Below, one piece after another: positions 57,823-64,000 of a DNA stretch of 64,000 nt (position 1 is its first letter; each line of letters begins with the position of its first letter). Under the pieces are notes generated by a model. It saw nothing but the letters and a program-made list of their open reading frames with translations, was not told the DNA's origin and ran no database searches. Made by a program: the position numbers and the translations under genes. This DNA comes from Pseudomonas khavaziana. Lineage in GTDB: Bacteria; Pseudomonadota; Gammaproteobacteria; Pseudomonadales; Pseudomonadaceae. The stretch covers positions 682,001 through 746,000 of the forward strand of contig NZ_JAHSTT010000002.1 in assembly GCF_019145205.1 (NCBI RefSeq), in the 5' to 3' direction.

Positions 57823-58655
57823 GTGTGCCGACCGTTCTGGAAAAGATCCTGGCCCGCAAGGCCGAAGAGGTGGCCGAGCGCCGCGCCCGCGTGAGCCTGG
57901 CCGAGCTGGAGGCGCAGGCGAAGGCCGCCGATGCGCCACGAGGTTTTGCCAATGCCTTGATCGCCCAGGCCAAGCTCAAGCAGCCGGCTGTGATCGCCGA
58001 GGTGAAAAAAGCCTCGCCGAGCAAAGGCGTGATTCGCGAAAACTTTGTACCGGCTGAAATCGCCGCCAGCTATGAGAAGGGCGGGGCGACTTGCCTGTCC
58101 GTGCTGACCGATATCGACTACTTCCAGGGTTCCGACTTGTTCCTGCAACAGGCTCGTGGTGCATGCAAGTTGCCGGTGATCCGCAAGGACTTCATGGTTG
58201 ACCCTTACCAGATCGTCGAAGCCCGAGCCTTGGGCGCTGACTGCGTGTTATTGATCGTCTCCGCACTGGATGACGTGAAAATGGCTGAGTTGGCGGCGGT
58301 GGCCAAAAGCGTCGGTCTTGATGTATTGGTTGAAGTGCATGACGGCGACGAGCTTGAGCGCGCACTGAAAACCCTCGACACGCCGCTGGTGGGGGTCAAC
58401 AACCGTAACCTGCATACGTTTGAAGTCAGCCTGGAAAATACCCTGGATCTGTTGCCGCGTATTCCCCGTGATCGCTTGGTGATTACCGAGAGTGGCATCG
58501 TCAATCGTGCCGACGTGGAGTTGATGGAAATCAGCGGCGTTTACTCGTTCCTGGTGGGCGAGACGTTCATGCGTGCCGAGAACCCGGGGGCGGAGTTGCA
58601 ACGGCTGTTCTTCCCGGAGCGTGGCGTGACAGTCAGCGGTTCGACATTAGATTGA
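57819..58655 (+). CDS. trpC: Indole-3-glycerol-phosphate synthase
   Basis: A 278-residue TIM-barrel enzyme closing the indole ring. Conserved parts: [19 protein letters not shown] with the active-site lysine, [36 protein letters not shown] and [15 protein letters not shown]. Unlike the E. coli protein, TrpF is not fused. It ends the trpGDC operon, with vfr in the next group; trpF and trpBA are not here. Confidence 0.97.
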   Translation: MSVPTVLEKILARKAEEVAERRARVSLAELEAQAKAADAPRGFANALIAQAKLKQPAVIAEVKKASPSKGVIRENFVPAEIAASYEKGGATCLSVLTDIDYFQGSDLFLQQARGACKLPVIRKDFMVDPYQIVEARALGADCVLLIVSALDDVKMAELAAVAKSVGLDVLVEVHDGDELERALKTLDTPLVGVNNRNLHTFEVSLENTLDLLPRIPRDRLVITESGIVNRADVELMEISGVYSFLVGETFMRAENPGAELQRLFFPERGVTVSGSTLD

Positions 58656-58671
58656 TTGAAGTGCGCAATAA

Positions 58672-58765
58672 AATGTGGGAGGGGGCTTGCCCCGATAGCA
58701 TTCTTTCAGTTGATGATCAGTCGGCTGAAGGTTCGCTATCGGGAGCAAGCCCCCTCCCACATTGG
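58672..58765. repeat. REP pair (BIME), AATGTGGGAGGGGGCTTGC family
   Basis: Arms AATGTGGGAGGGGGCTTGCC (from 58672) and the complement ending CCCACATTGG at 58765, about 40 bases between. Same family as 39502-39598 and 48121-48216. It lies 16 bases after the trpC stop and 30 bases before the next start. Confidence 0.94.
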
Positions 58766-58797
58766 GTCTTGTGTTTAATCTGAAAGGTAGGTGTTCG

Positions 58798-59493
58798 ATG
58801 ATTCAGCCCGTGATCATGACTGTCGAAGCGGGCCTTGCCGCCGAGCAACAGCTGTTGGCAGCCGTTGGCGCGGGCGAGCAGGACTTCGGGCTGTTGTTCT
58901 GGCAGCCCAGCGACCAGGCGTTGGTCATGCCGCGCCGTTTGAGTCGGCTGCCAGCATTTGCAGCGGCCAGCCAAGTCTCGGCGGAGGCCGGTTGGCCGGT
59001 GTTGCTGCGCGAAACTGGGGGTGAGCCTGTGCCGCAGTCCGCTGCCACAGTAAATATCGCCCTGGTGTATGCGCCACCGCGGAGTGAGAGCGACCAAGGG
59101 CGGATCGAAACCGGTTACCAGCGCTTGTGCCAGCCGATCTGTGATTTTCTTCTCGAGTTGGGCGGCAATGCCTCCGTTGGTGAAATCGACGGGGCGTTTT
59201 GCGACGGTCGCTATAACGTCAATCTCAACGGTCGCAAGATGGTGGGTACCGCCCAGCGCTGGCGACAGAGCGGTGGCCGTCCGGTGGGCTTGATCCATGG
59301 TGCCATGCTGCTGGATAACGAGCGCGAGGAATTAATTGAAGCAGTCAACCGTTTCAATCAAACCTGTGGCCTGGAACAGCGGGTGCGTGCCGAGAGCCAT
59401 ATCGCCCTGCACGAAGCGTTTCCCGCACCGGATGCGATCAGTCGGCTCGACCGGTTGTACCGTCAGATGCTGGCCAGCTTCCTGCAGGTTTAG
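58798..59493 (+). CDS. Lipoate/biotin protein ligase family protein (LplA-like)
   Basis: A 231-residue protein with the ligase/transferase fold. Likely ligand-binding lysine is in [21 protein letters not shown] near residue 152, followed by [10 protein letters not shown], as in LplA and octanoyltransferase relatives. It lacks obvious C-terminal accessory domain. Typical LplA is larger (about 330), so this may be a lipoyltransferase, octanoyltransferase or altered-specificity member. The ATG at 58798 has AAGGTAGG upstream; an in-frame TTG 12 codons earlier lies in the REP. It converges with vfr, and the last four bases overlap its stop codon. Acceptor substrate unknown. Confidence 0.75.
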   Translation: MIQPVIMTVEAGLAAEQQLLAAVGAGEQDFGLLFWQPSDQALVMPRRLSRLPAFAAASQVSAEAGWPVLLRETGGEPVPQSAATVNIALVYAPPRSESDQGRIETGYQRLCQPICDFLLELGGNASVGEIDGAFCDGRYNVNLNGRKMVGTAQRWRQSGGRPVGLIHGAMLLDNEREELIEAVNRFNQTCGLEQRVRAESHIALHEAFPAPDAISRLDRLYRQMLASFLQV

Positions 59494-60134
59494 CGGGTAC
59501 CGAATACCACCATCGTCTTGCCTTTGACGTGTACCAGGTTGCGCTCTTCCAGATCCTTGAGCACACGGCCGACCATCTCCCTTGAACAACCGACAATACG
59601 CCCTATCTCCTGGCGCGTTACCTTGATCTGCATACCGTCGGGATGGGTCATGGCGTCGGGCTGTTTGCACAACTCCAGCAGGCAGCGCGCTACACGACCG
59701 GTGACATCGAAAAACGCCAGGTCGCCGACCTTGCGCGTGGTATCACGCAGGCGTTGGGCGATCTGACCGCTCAGGGCATACAAGATATCCGGATCATGCT
59801 GGGCCAGTTCGCGAAATTTCGTATAGCTGATCTCGGCGACGTCGCACTCAACCTTAGTGCGCACCCAGGCACTGCGCTCCTGTTCTTTGCCCGCCTGCTC
59901 AAACAGCCCCAACTCCCCGAAGAAATCTCCAGTGTTCAGGTACGCGATGATCATTTCGCGACCGTCTTCATCCTCGATCAGGATGGTGACCGAGCCCTTG
60001 ATAATGAAAAACAGGGTTTCTGAGCGCTCGCCAGCGCAGATGATGTTGTGTTTGGCCGGATGCCGTCGGCGCTGGCAATGCATCAACAGCTTGTCGAGGT
60101 TCTTGATCTTGGGTGTGGGAGTAAGAGCAACCAT
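59490..60134 (-). CDS. vfr: cAMP-responsive transcription regulator Vfr (CRP family)
   Basis: A 214-residue CRP homologue, the exact length of P. aeruginosa Vfr, which controls virulence, quorum and twitching genes there. Residues [20 protein letters not shown] form the jelly-roll; [10 protein letters not shown] with E and [17 protein letters not shown] with R/T are the cAMP pocket; the recognition helix is [24 protein letters not shown] near 175-198. ATG at 60134 follows TGTTTCCCG-like leader; the in-frame codon 19 residues earlier is not supported. It ends with its TAA overlapping the stop of the convergent gene. Confidence 0.95.
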   Translation of the reverse strand: MVALTPTPKIKNLDKLLMHCQRRRHPAKHNIICAGERSETLFFIIKGSVTILIEDEDGREMIIAYLNTGDFFGELGLFEQAGKEQERSAWVRTKVECDVAEISYTKFRELAQHDPDILYALSGQIAQRLRDTTRKVGDLAFFDVTGRVARCLLELCKQPDAMTHPDGMQIKVTRQEIGRIVGCSREMVGRVLKDLEERNLVHVKGKTMVVFGTR

Positions 60135-60378
60135 GGTTGTTTCCCGAAAGACTGCGCGGTGGTTGACGTTGTTTTTATCCAGCGGCCTCAATATTGATAC
60201 GCACTGTAAAAATCATGGCAATGCGCCATTGATTTGGCGCCAGCTTACCAGACACATTCTGCCTCGATTAGCGAAATTGCTTGGCAAACGCTGTCATTTA
60301 ACAAATTCAGGCGGAGCGCCGTGGTTTTGAGGCCCTGTGCTAAGCTGGCGACCCTTTTTTAGCAGTGGAGTCTGGGCG

Positions 60379-60801
60379 ATGAAGGCACGCATCCAATGGG
60401 CGGGCGAAGCCATGTTCCTCGGTGAGTCGGGTAGCGGTCATGTGGTGGTCATGGACGGCCCGCCGGAAGCCGGTGGCCGTAACCTGGGGGTACGCCCGAT
60501 GGAAATGTTGCTGCTGGGGGTTGGTGGTTGCAGCAATTTCGATGTGGTCAGCATCCTGAAGAAGTCCCGCCAGGCTGTGGAAAGCTGCGAAGCCTTCCTG
60601 GACGCCGAGCGCGCCACTGAGGATCCCAAGGTATTTACCAAGATCCATATGCATTTCGTGGTCAAGGGACGTGCGCTCAAGGAAGCTCAGGTCAAGCGTG
60701 CCATTGAGCTGTCCGCCGAGAAGTATTGCTCGGCGTCGATCATGCTCGGTGCCGCAGGTGTGGCCATCACTCACGATTACGAAATCATCGAGTTGGGCTG
60801 A
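60379..60801 (+). CDS. OsmC-family peroxiredoxin-like protein
   Basis: A 140-residue OsmC/YhfA-type protein. Two conserved cysteines are seen: C in LLGVGGCSNFDVVSIL near residue 55 and C in KYCSASIMLGAAGVAI near 118, the redox pair of OsmC hydroperoxide-reducing enzymes. ATG at 60379 is nine bases after GGAG; the earlier in-frame start at 60337 precedes the ribosome-binding region. It is divergent from vfr, 244 bases away. PA0653 occupies the same place in P. aeruginosa. Substrate unknown. Confidence 0.9.
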   Translation: MKARIQWAGEAMFLGESGSGHVVVMDGPPEAGGRNLGVRPMEMLLLGVGGCSNFDVVSILKKSRQAVESCEAFLDAERATEDPKVFTKIHMHFVVKGRALKEAQVKRAIELSAEKYCSASIMLGAAGVAITHDYEIIELG

Positions 60802-60823
60802 CTGCTGGAATCGCAGGCAAGAG

Positions 60824-60849
60824 AAAGGGCGCTTCAAGCGCCCTTTTTT
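60824..60849. terminator. Terminator between convergent osmC-like gene and coq7
   Basis: AAAGGGCGC / GCGCCCTTT stem, loop TTCAA-like, ending TTTTTT at 60844-60849. The A-run to the left (GAGAAAGGGC) gives it some ability on the minus strand. Confidence 0.88.
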
Positions 60850-60870
60850 CCGGTTTGAATTTGATGCACT

Positions 60871-61518
60871 TTAGATTCTATAAGTGCTTTTGGTCATGAC
60901 CTTGGCCATCAGGCTCATGCCAAACCTCACCGGGGCTGGGAAGCGGAAGCCGCCCGCGTCCAGAGCGCTTTCTGCATGGTGTTCTTCATCGATGCGCATC
61001 TGCTCAAGAATCGCACGGGACTTGTCGTCTTCGGCCGGCAACTGCTCCAGATGTTCATCCAGGTGCTTGCAGACCTGATGTTCGGTCGCGGCGACAAATC
61101 CGAGGCTGACTTTGTCGCTGATCAACCCGGCGGCAGCGCCGATACCAAACGACAGACCATAAAACAGAGGGTTCAGCACGCTGGGATGACTGCCCAACTG
61201 GCGGATACGTTGTTCGCACCAGGCCAGATGATCGATCTCTTCCTCGGCTGCATGTTCCATCGCTGCACGTACCTGCGGCAACTTGGCGGTCAGCGCCTGA
61301 CCCTGATACAGCGCCTGGGCACAGACTTCACCGGTATGATTGATACGCATCAGGCCGGCGACGTGACGGGTGTCCGTTTCGCTCAACTGCGCATCGGGCT
61401 GCACAATGGCGGGCGATGGGCGGTACGGTTGGCCGCTGAATGGCAGCAGCGTGCGCATGGCCATATCGGCTTGCAGCAACAGACGGTCAATCGGCGAGTA
61501 GTGACGTTGGGTAGTCAT
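60871..61518 (-). CDS. coq7: 2-octaprenyl-3-methyl-6-methoxy-1,4-benzoquinol hydroxylase
   Basis: A 215-residue di-iron hydroxylase of ubiquinone biosynthesis. Di-iron ligands fit [15 protein letters not shown] (E), [14 protein letters not shown] (E, H), [14 protein letters not shown] and [13 protein letters not shown] (E, E, H). ATG at 61518 follows GGAGG. The conserved C-terminal VMTKSTYRI is present. Monomeric, membrane-associated. As I recall, PAO1 has speD between the OsmC gene and coq7, and no speD is seen here. Confidence 0.95.
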   Translation of the reverse strand: MTTQRHYSPIDRLLLQADMAMRTLLPFSGQPYRPSPAIVQPDAQLSETDTRHVAGLMRINHTGEVCAQALYQGQALTAKLPQVRAAMEHAAEEEIDHLAWCEQRIRQLGSHPSVLNPLFYGLSFGIGAAAGLISDKVSLGFVAATEHQVCKHLDEHLEQLPAEDDKSRAILEQMRIDEEHHAESALDAGGFRFPAPVRFGMSLMAKVMTKSTYRI

Positions 61519-61603
61519 GCTGACCTCCGGGAAGAATCTCGGCGGCCAGTTTACCGCAAGAGAGGGCAAAGCGTTTGCGCTGAGTCAATTTGACCCTCGC
61601 CCC

Positions 61604-61942
61604 TCAGCCTGGCGGCCAGTTCATCTGGCGCTGACCGAGCACATGCATATGGATGTGATAAACAGTCTGCCCACCCATCTCGTTGCAGTTCATCACGACC
61701 CGAAAACCCTGTTCACAACCCAACTCCAGCGCCAGTCGCTGGGCTGTAAACAGGATATGGCCGGCCAGGGCCTTATCATCTTCGGTCAGGTCATTCAGGG
61801 TACGAACGGGCTTTTTCGGGATAACCAGAAAATGTACCGGTGCTTGCGGGGCGATATCGTGGAAGGCGAGGACTTGATCATCTTCGTAGATGATGTTCGC
61901 GGGTATTTCTCTGTTGATGATCTTGGTGAACAGAGTATCCAC
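61604..61942 (-). CDS. HIT-family nucleotide-binding protein (HinT-like)
   Basis: A 112-residue histidine-triad protein. The motif GGQTVYHIHMHVLGQRQM near residues 92-108 contains the HxHxHxx triad, with hydrolysis of adenosine phosphoramidates expected for the HinT branch. Start GTG at 61942, eight bases after GGAG, gives the usual DTLFTKIINREIPA. Compared with the long ORF, upstream residues are not part of the protein. It precedes coq7 by 85 bases on the same strand. Confidence 0.93.
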   Translation of the reverse strand: MDTLFTKIINREIPANIIYEDDQVLAFHDIAPQAPVHFLVIPKKPVRTLNDLTEDDKALAGHILFTAQRLALELGCEQGFRVVMNCNEMGGQTVYHIHMHVLGQRQMNWPPG

Positions 61943-61988
61943 AGCTGTTTCTCCATTATGAAAATGCAGGGTGAGTGTACGCAGGCGA

Positions 61989-62777
61989 TCAGCGCGGGCA
62001 ATAGGCTTTGTTGATGGCGCCGGCAATCTTGCGGGTCAGCCAACGCGGGCTGAGGCGCGGGCTGAATGCGAGCCAGCGGTTGCGGCGCCCGGGAATGATG
62101 ATGGCTTTGTTCTTTTCCAGCGCGCGCACCGTGTAGAGCGCGACTTCTTCCGGGCTCATCAGTTGCTGGCTGCGGTCAAGTTTGGCCGTATCCATCTGCG
62201 CAGTGCCGAAGAAGGCGGTGCGCGTAGGGCCCGGGCAAAGTACCGAGACCTTGATGCCACACGTCTTCAACTCTTCGCGCAAGCCTTCTGAAAAGTGCAG
62301 TACATAGGCTTTGCTGGCGTAGTAGCTGCTCATCCAAGGGCCTGGCTGAAAGGCTGCAACCGACGCGACGTTTAGAATCTGCCCGCCACCGTGCAGCGCC
62401 ATGGCATTGCCAAGGGCATGGCACATGCGGGTGAGGGCCAGGATGTTGACTTCGATCAGGTCCTGCTCGGTCATCCAGTCCTGGGCCAGGAACGGCCCGC
62501 TGGTGCCAATGCCAGCGCAGTTGATCAGCAGGTCAATCTGTCGCTCACCTTCTTCAAGCTCCAGCAAAAAACCGGACAAACGCAGCGGCTCACCCAAGTC
62601 GCAGGCACGAAACAACACCTCGACGCCGAAGCGTTGAGTCAACTCCAGAGCAATGCTTTCCAACTGATCACGCTGGCGGGCCACCAGAATCAAGCTGCGG
62701 CCGCGTCGAGCCAGGGCTTCGGCCAAGGCCAGGCCGATGCCGCTGGAGGCGCCGGTGATCAGAGCGTAACGGGTCAT
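61989..62777 (-). CDS. Short-chain dehydrogenase/reductase
   Basis: A 262-residue classical SDR. The cofactor motif TGASSGIG is at residues 8-15, INCAGIGTSGPF contains the NAG-like motif near 88, and YYASKAY near 150 carries the catalytic tyrosine and lysine; the following TRTAFF is the substrate loop. ATG at 62777 is preceded by GGAG at seven bases; ATG at 62789 is an alternative adding four residues. NADP preference is suggested by VARQRDQLE. Substrate unknown. It is upstream of, and in the same direction as, the HIT gene. Confidence 0.9.
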   Translation of the reverse strand: MTRYALITGASSGIGLALAEALARRGRSLILVARQRDQLESIALELTQRFGVEVLFRACDLGEPLRLSGFLLELEEGERQIDLLINCAGIGTSGPFLAQDWMTEQDLIEVNILALTRMCHALGNAMALHGGGQILNVASVAAFQPGPWMSSYYASKAYVLHFSEGLREELKTCGIKVSVLCPGPTRTAFFGTAQMDTAKLDRSQQLMSPEEVALYTVRALEKNKAIIIPGRRNRWLAFSPRLSPRWLTRKIAGAINKAYCPR

Positions 62778-62840
62778 GCCTTTCTCCATCGCAACGCCGC
62801 CTGGCCTGTGACAGTGGCGTCACAGGCGGCGGGCGTTTCT

Positions 62841-63803
62841 TCACTGTTCTGGAGAGTCTACAGGTTCGGCTGCGTCGTCAGCACTTTGCGCTGCGGCATC
62901 ATCTACGATGACGCTTTGATCAACGTCTTCATCGGAGGTGATGGAGCTGCTTTCGTAGCTGCTGTCCATGTTGGCTTCAAGTTGGTCCAGATAGCCGTTC
63001 ATGCCCAGGGTCAGGCCGATGATGAGCATCAATGGAATAAACGCCAGCCATAGCGAGGCCAGGATTTTCACCGCTGTAGAGTTGGGTGGTGGCGGTGCGC
63101 CGTATTGGTTGGCTCCCGCGTTGCCCGGCAATACCAGCAACAGGATGGGGAAAACGCTATTGACCAGTGGCACCAGGTTCAGCAGGTACAGCCAGCCAGA
63201 CCAGCCCAGGTCGTGCAGGCGTTGCACGCCGATTTGTACGCTTACTACGACGAGGGCAACAAATAACGCGAAACCCAGCAGCGAGCCGAGAATGATGGCG
63301 ATGGTTGGTGAGGCAGTCGCCACCGCGAAGCCGACGGTACTGATGATGCCAGCAGCCACCAGCATCGCGACGGTCAGTGCCAGCGTCCAGGCCAGGTAAC
63401 GCAGGCGGCCGATGCGCCCGTGGATGGTGAAGACCTTGAGAGTGGCGAACTCCGGCAAGTCATCACCAACCGCAGCGCGTGGCGGGGCATAAGGTGAAGC
63501 TTCGGAGCGGGAAAAGTCGGAGCCAGAGGAACTCGTCTCGTGGGTTTCAGCGAGGCTGAATGCTACAGGTTGTTCGGCTTCGATGCGTGCGTCGACCCCG
63601 GCGTTTTTCAATGCCGTCAGGTAGGTTTCCGCATCTGGGCGGGAAAGGTCGCGTTTGAGCGCGACCGGGCGGCCGGTAAAGAGTTTTTCGATCGCGTCGA
63701 CATCGCTCTTGAACAGCTCGGCGAGATTCAGCTTGGCGGTGGTGCTTTCGACACCCGGGAGCAAGGCTCCGTCAAACACAATCTTGAAACGGTTGTCGCT
63801 CAT
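62841..63803 (-). CDS. DUF805 membrane protein with N-terminal soluble domain
   Basis: A 320-residue protein. Residues 1-80 form a soluble domain (FKIVFDGALLPGVESTTAKLNLAELF), which resembles a small regulatory domain. A linker rich in S/E precedes a DUF805 section (FTIHGRIGRLRYLAWTLALT, about 125) with about four membrane helices and the conserved QRLHDLGWSGW loop near 195. The C-terminus is acidic and Ser/Asp-rich. Function unknown; no partner is evident. ATG at 63803. Confidence 0.85.
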   Translation of the reverse strand: MSDNRFKIVFDGALLPGVESTTAKLNLAELFKSDVDAIEKLFTGRPVALKRDLSRPDAETYLTALKNAGVDARIEAEQPVAFSLAETHETSSSGSDFSRSEASPYAPPRAAVGDDLPEFATLKVFTIHGRIGRLRYLAWTLALTVAMLVAAGIISTVGFAVATASPTIAIILGSLLGFALFVALVVVSVQIGVQRLHDLGWSGWLYLLNLVPLVNSVFPILLLVLPGNAGANQYGAPPPPNSTAVKILASLWLAFIPLMLIIGLTLGMNGYLDQLEANMDSSYESSSITSDEDVDQSVIVDDAAAQSADDAAEPVDSPEQ

Positions 63804-63871
63804 GCGGGCATCCTTGTCACTTAATCAGGGAGGGTGTGCAGGCCCGTCCAATCGGCGGGCCGTGCAGTGGG

Positions 63872-64000
63872 TCAGCGTGGCCAGCGCAGTTGCGCGGCCT
63901 GCTCGCGTGCTTTGCGGTATTCGGCATCCAGGCGGGCGACGAGTTCATCGACGCTGGGTAAATCATCGATTTCACCGACGCCCTGACCGGCGGACCATAC
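63872..64000 (-). CDS. Nitronate monooxygenase-like protein, C-terminal end (5' end outside window)
   Basis: The last 42 codons run to TGA at 63874-63872. Read as VWSAGQGVGEIDDLPSVDEL..., the stretch is the closing part of the FMN-dependent NMO/2-nitropropane dioxygenase barrel, whose phosphate-binding glycines lie just before. The enzyme oxidises alkyl nitronates. The body lies beyond the window. It corresponds to PA0660 in P. aeruginosa as I recall it. Confidence 0.8.
   Translation of the reverse strand, partial: VWSAGQGVGEIDDLPSVDELVARLDAEYRKAREQAAQLRWPR

Overview
The window is chromosomal DNA of a Pseudomonas of the P. fluorescens group. Support comes from the high GC content, Pseudomonas-type genes (vfr, estA, amgK-murU, an rmcA-like c-di-GMP enzyme, trpE split from trpGDC), a pqqFABCDE cluster and seven intergenic REP/BIME palindromes of the kinds seen in fluorescent pseudomonads. 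I see no rRNA, CRISPR array, insertion sequence or prophage. Nearly everything is core or near-core gene content, densely packed in short operons.

Layout. 1-8.3 kb: the end of bioD, a small rod/hook-like protein, then three paralogous FadE-type acyl-CoA dehydrogenases with a membrane diguanylate cyclase between the first and second; the first has a strong promoter overlapped by two PsrA-like palindromes. 8.3-20 kb: a LysR regulator, a divergent class III aminotransferase, a 52-residue YqaE-like membrane protein, pqqEDCBA and pqqF on the minus strand, preceded by an amidase, a flavin amino-acid oxidase/monooxygenase and an Lrp regulator. 20-28.6 kb: a CAU tRNA that looks like the lysidine-type tRNA-Ile2, the rmcA-like sensor, and the macromolecular synthesis cluster rpoD, dnaG, rpsU. 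28.7-45.5 kb: tsaD, plsY, folB-folK, cca, the ycgB-yeaH-yeaG stress operon, glpE-apaH-apaG and lptD-surA-pdxA-rsmA. 45.6-50.6 kb: amgK-murU (peptidoglycan recycling), a DjlA-like protein, a DUF3530 protein and an iron alcohol dehydrogenase. 50.7-58.7 kb: rpe-gph-trpE, then estA, then trpGDC. 58.8-64 kb: a lipoate-ligase-like gene, vfr, an OsmC protein, coq7, a HIT protein, a short-chain dehydrogenase, a DUF805 protein and the end of a nitronate monooxygenase gene.

The most interesting regulatory architecture is in the tryptophan genes. The 3' end of gph encodes in frame a 14-residue peptide ending in RWRWRA, exactly where a trpE leader peptide belongs, and a probable trpE promoter lies upstream inside the same reading frame. 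A near-identical peptide, free of any host gene, precedes trpG. Attenuation of trpE and trpGDC is known in P. putida; what stands out here is the fusion of one leader to the Gph C-terminus and the evident common origin of the two. Other dense overlaps are the tRNA promoter -10 box that contains the rmcA stop codon, and a BIME that supplies the stop codons of both folK and cca. Functional calls rest on protein motifs and remembered family sequences; no database search was run.
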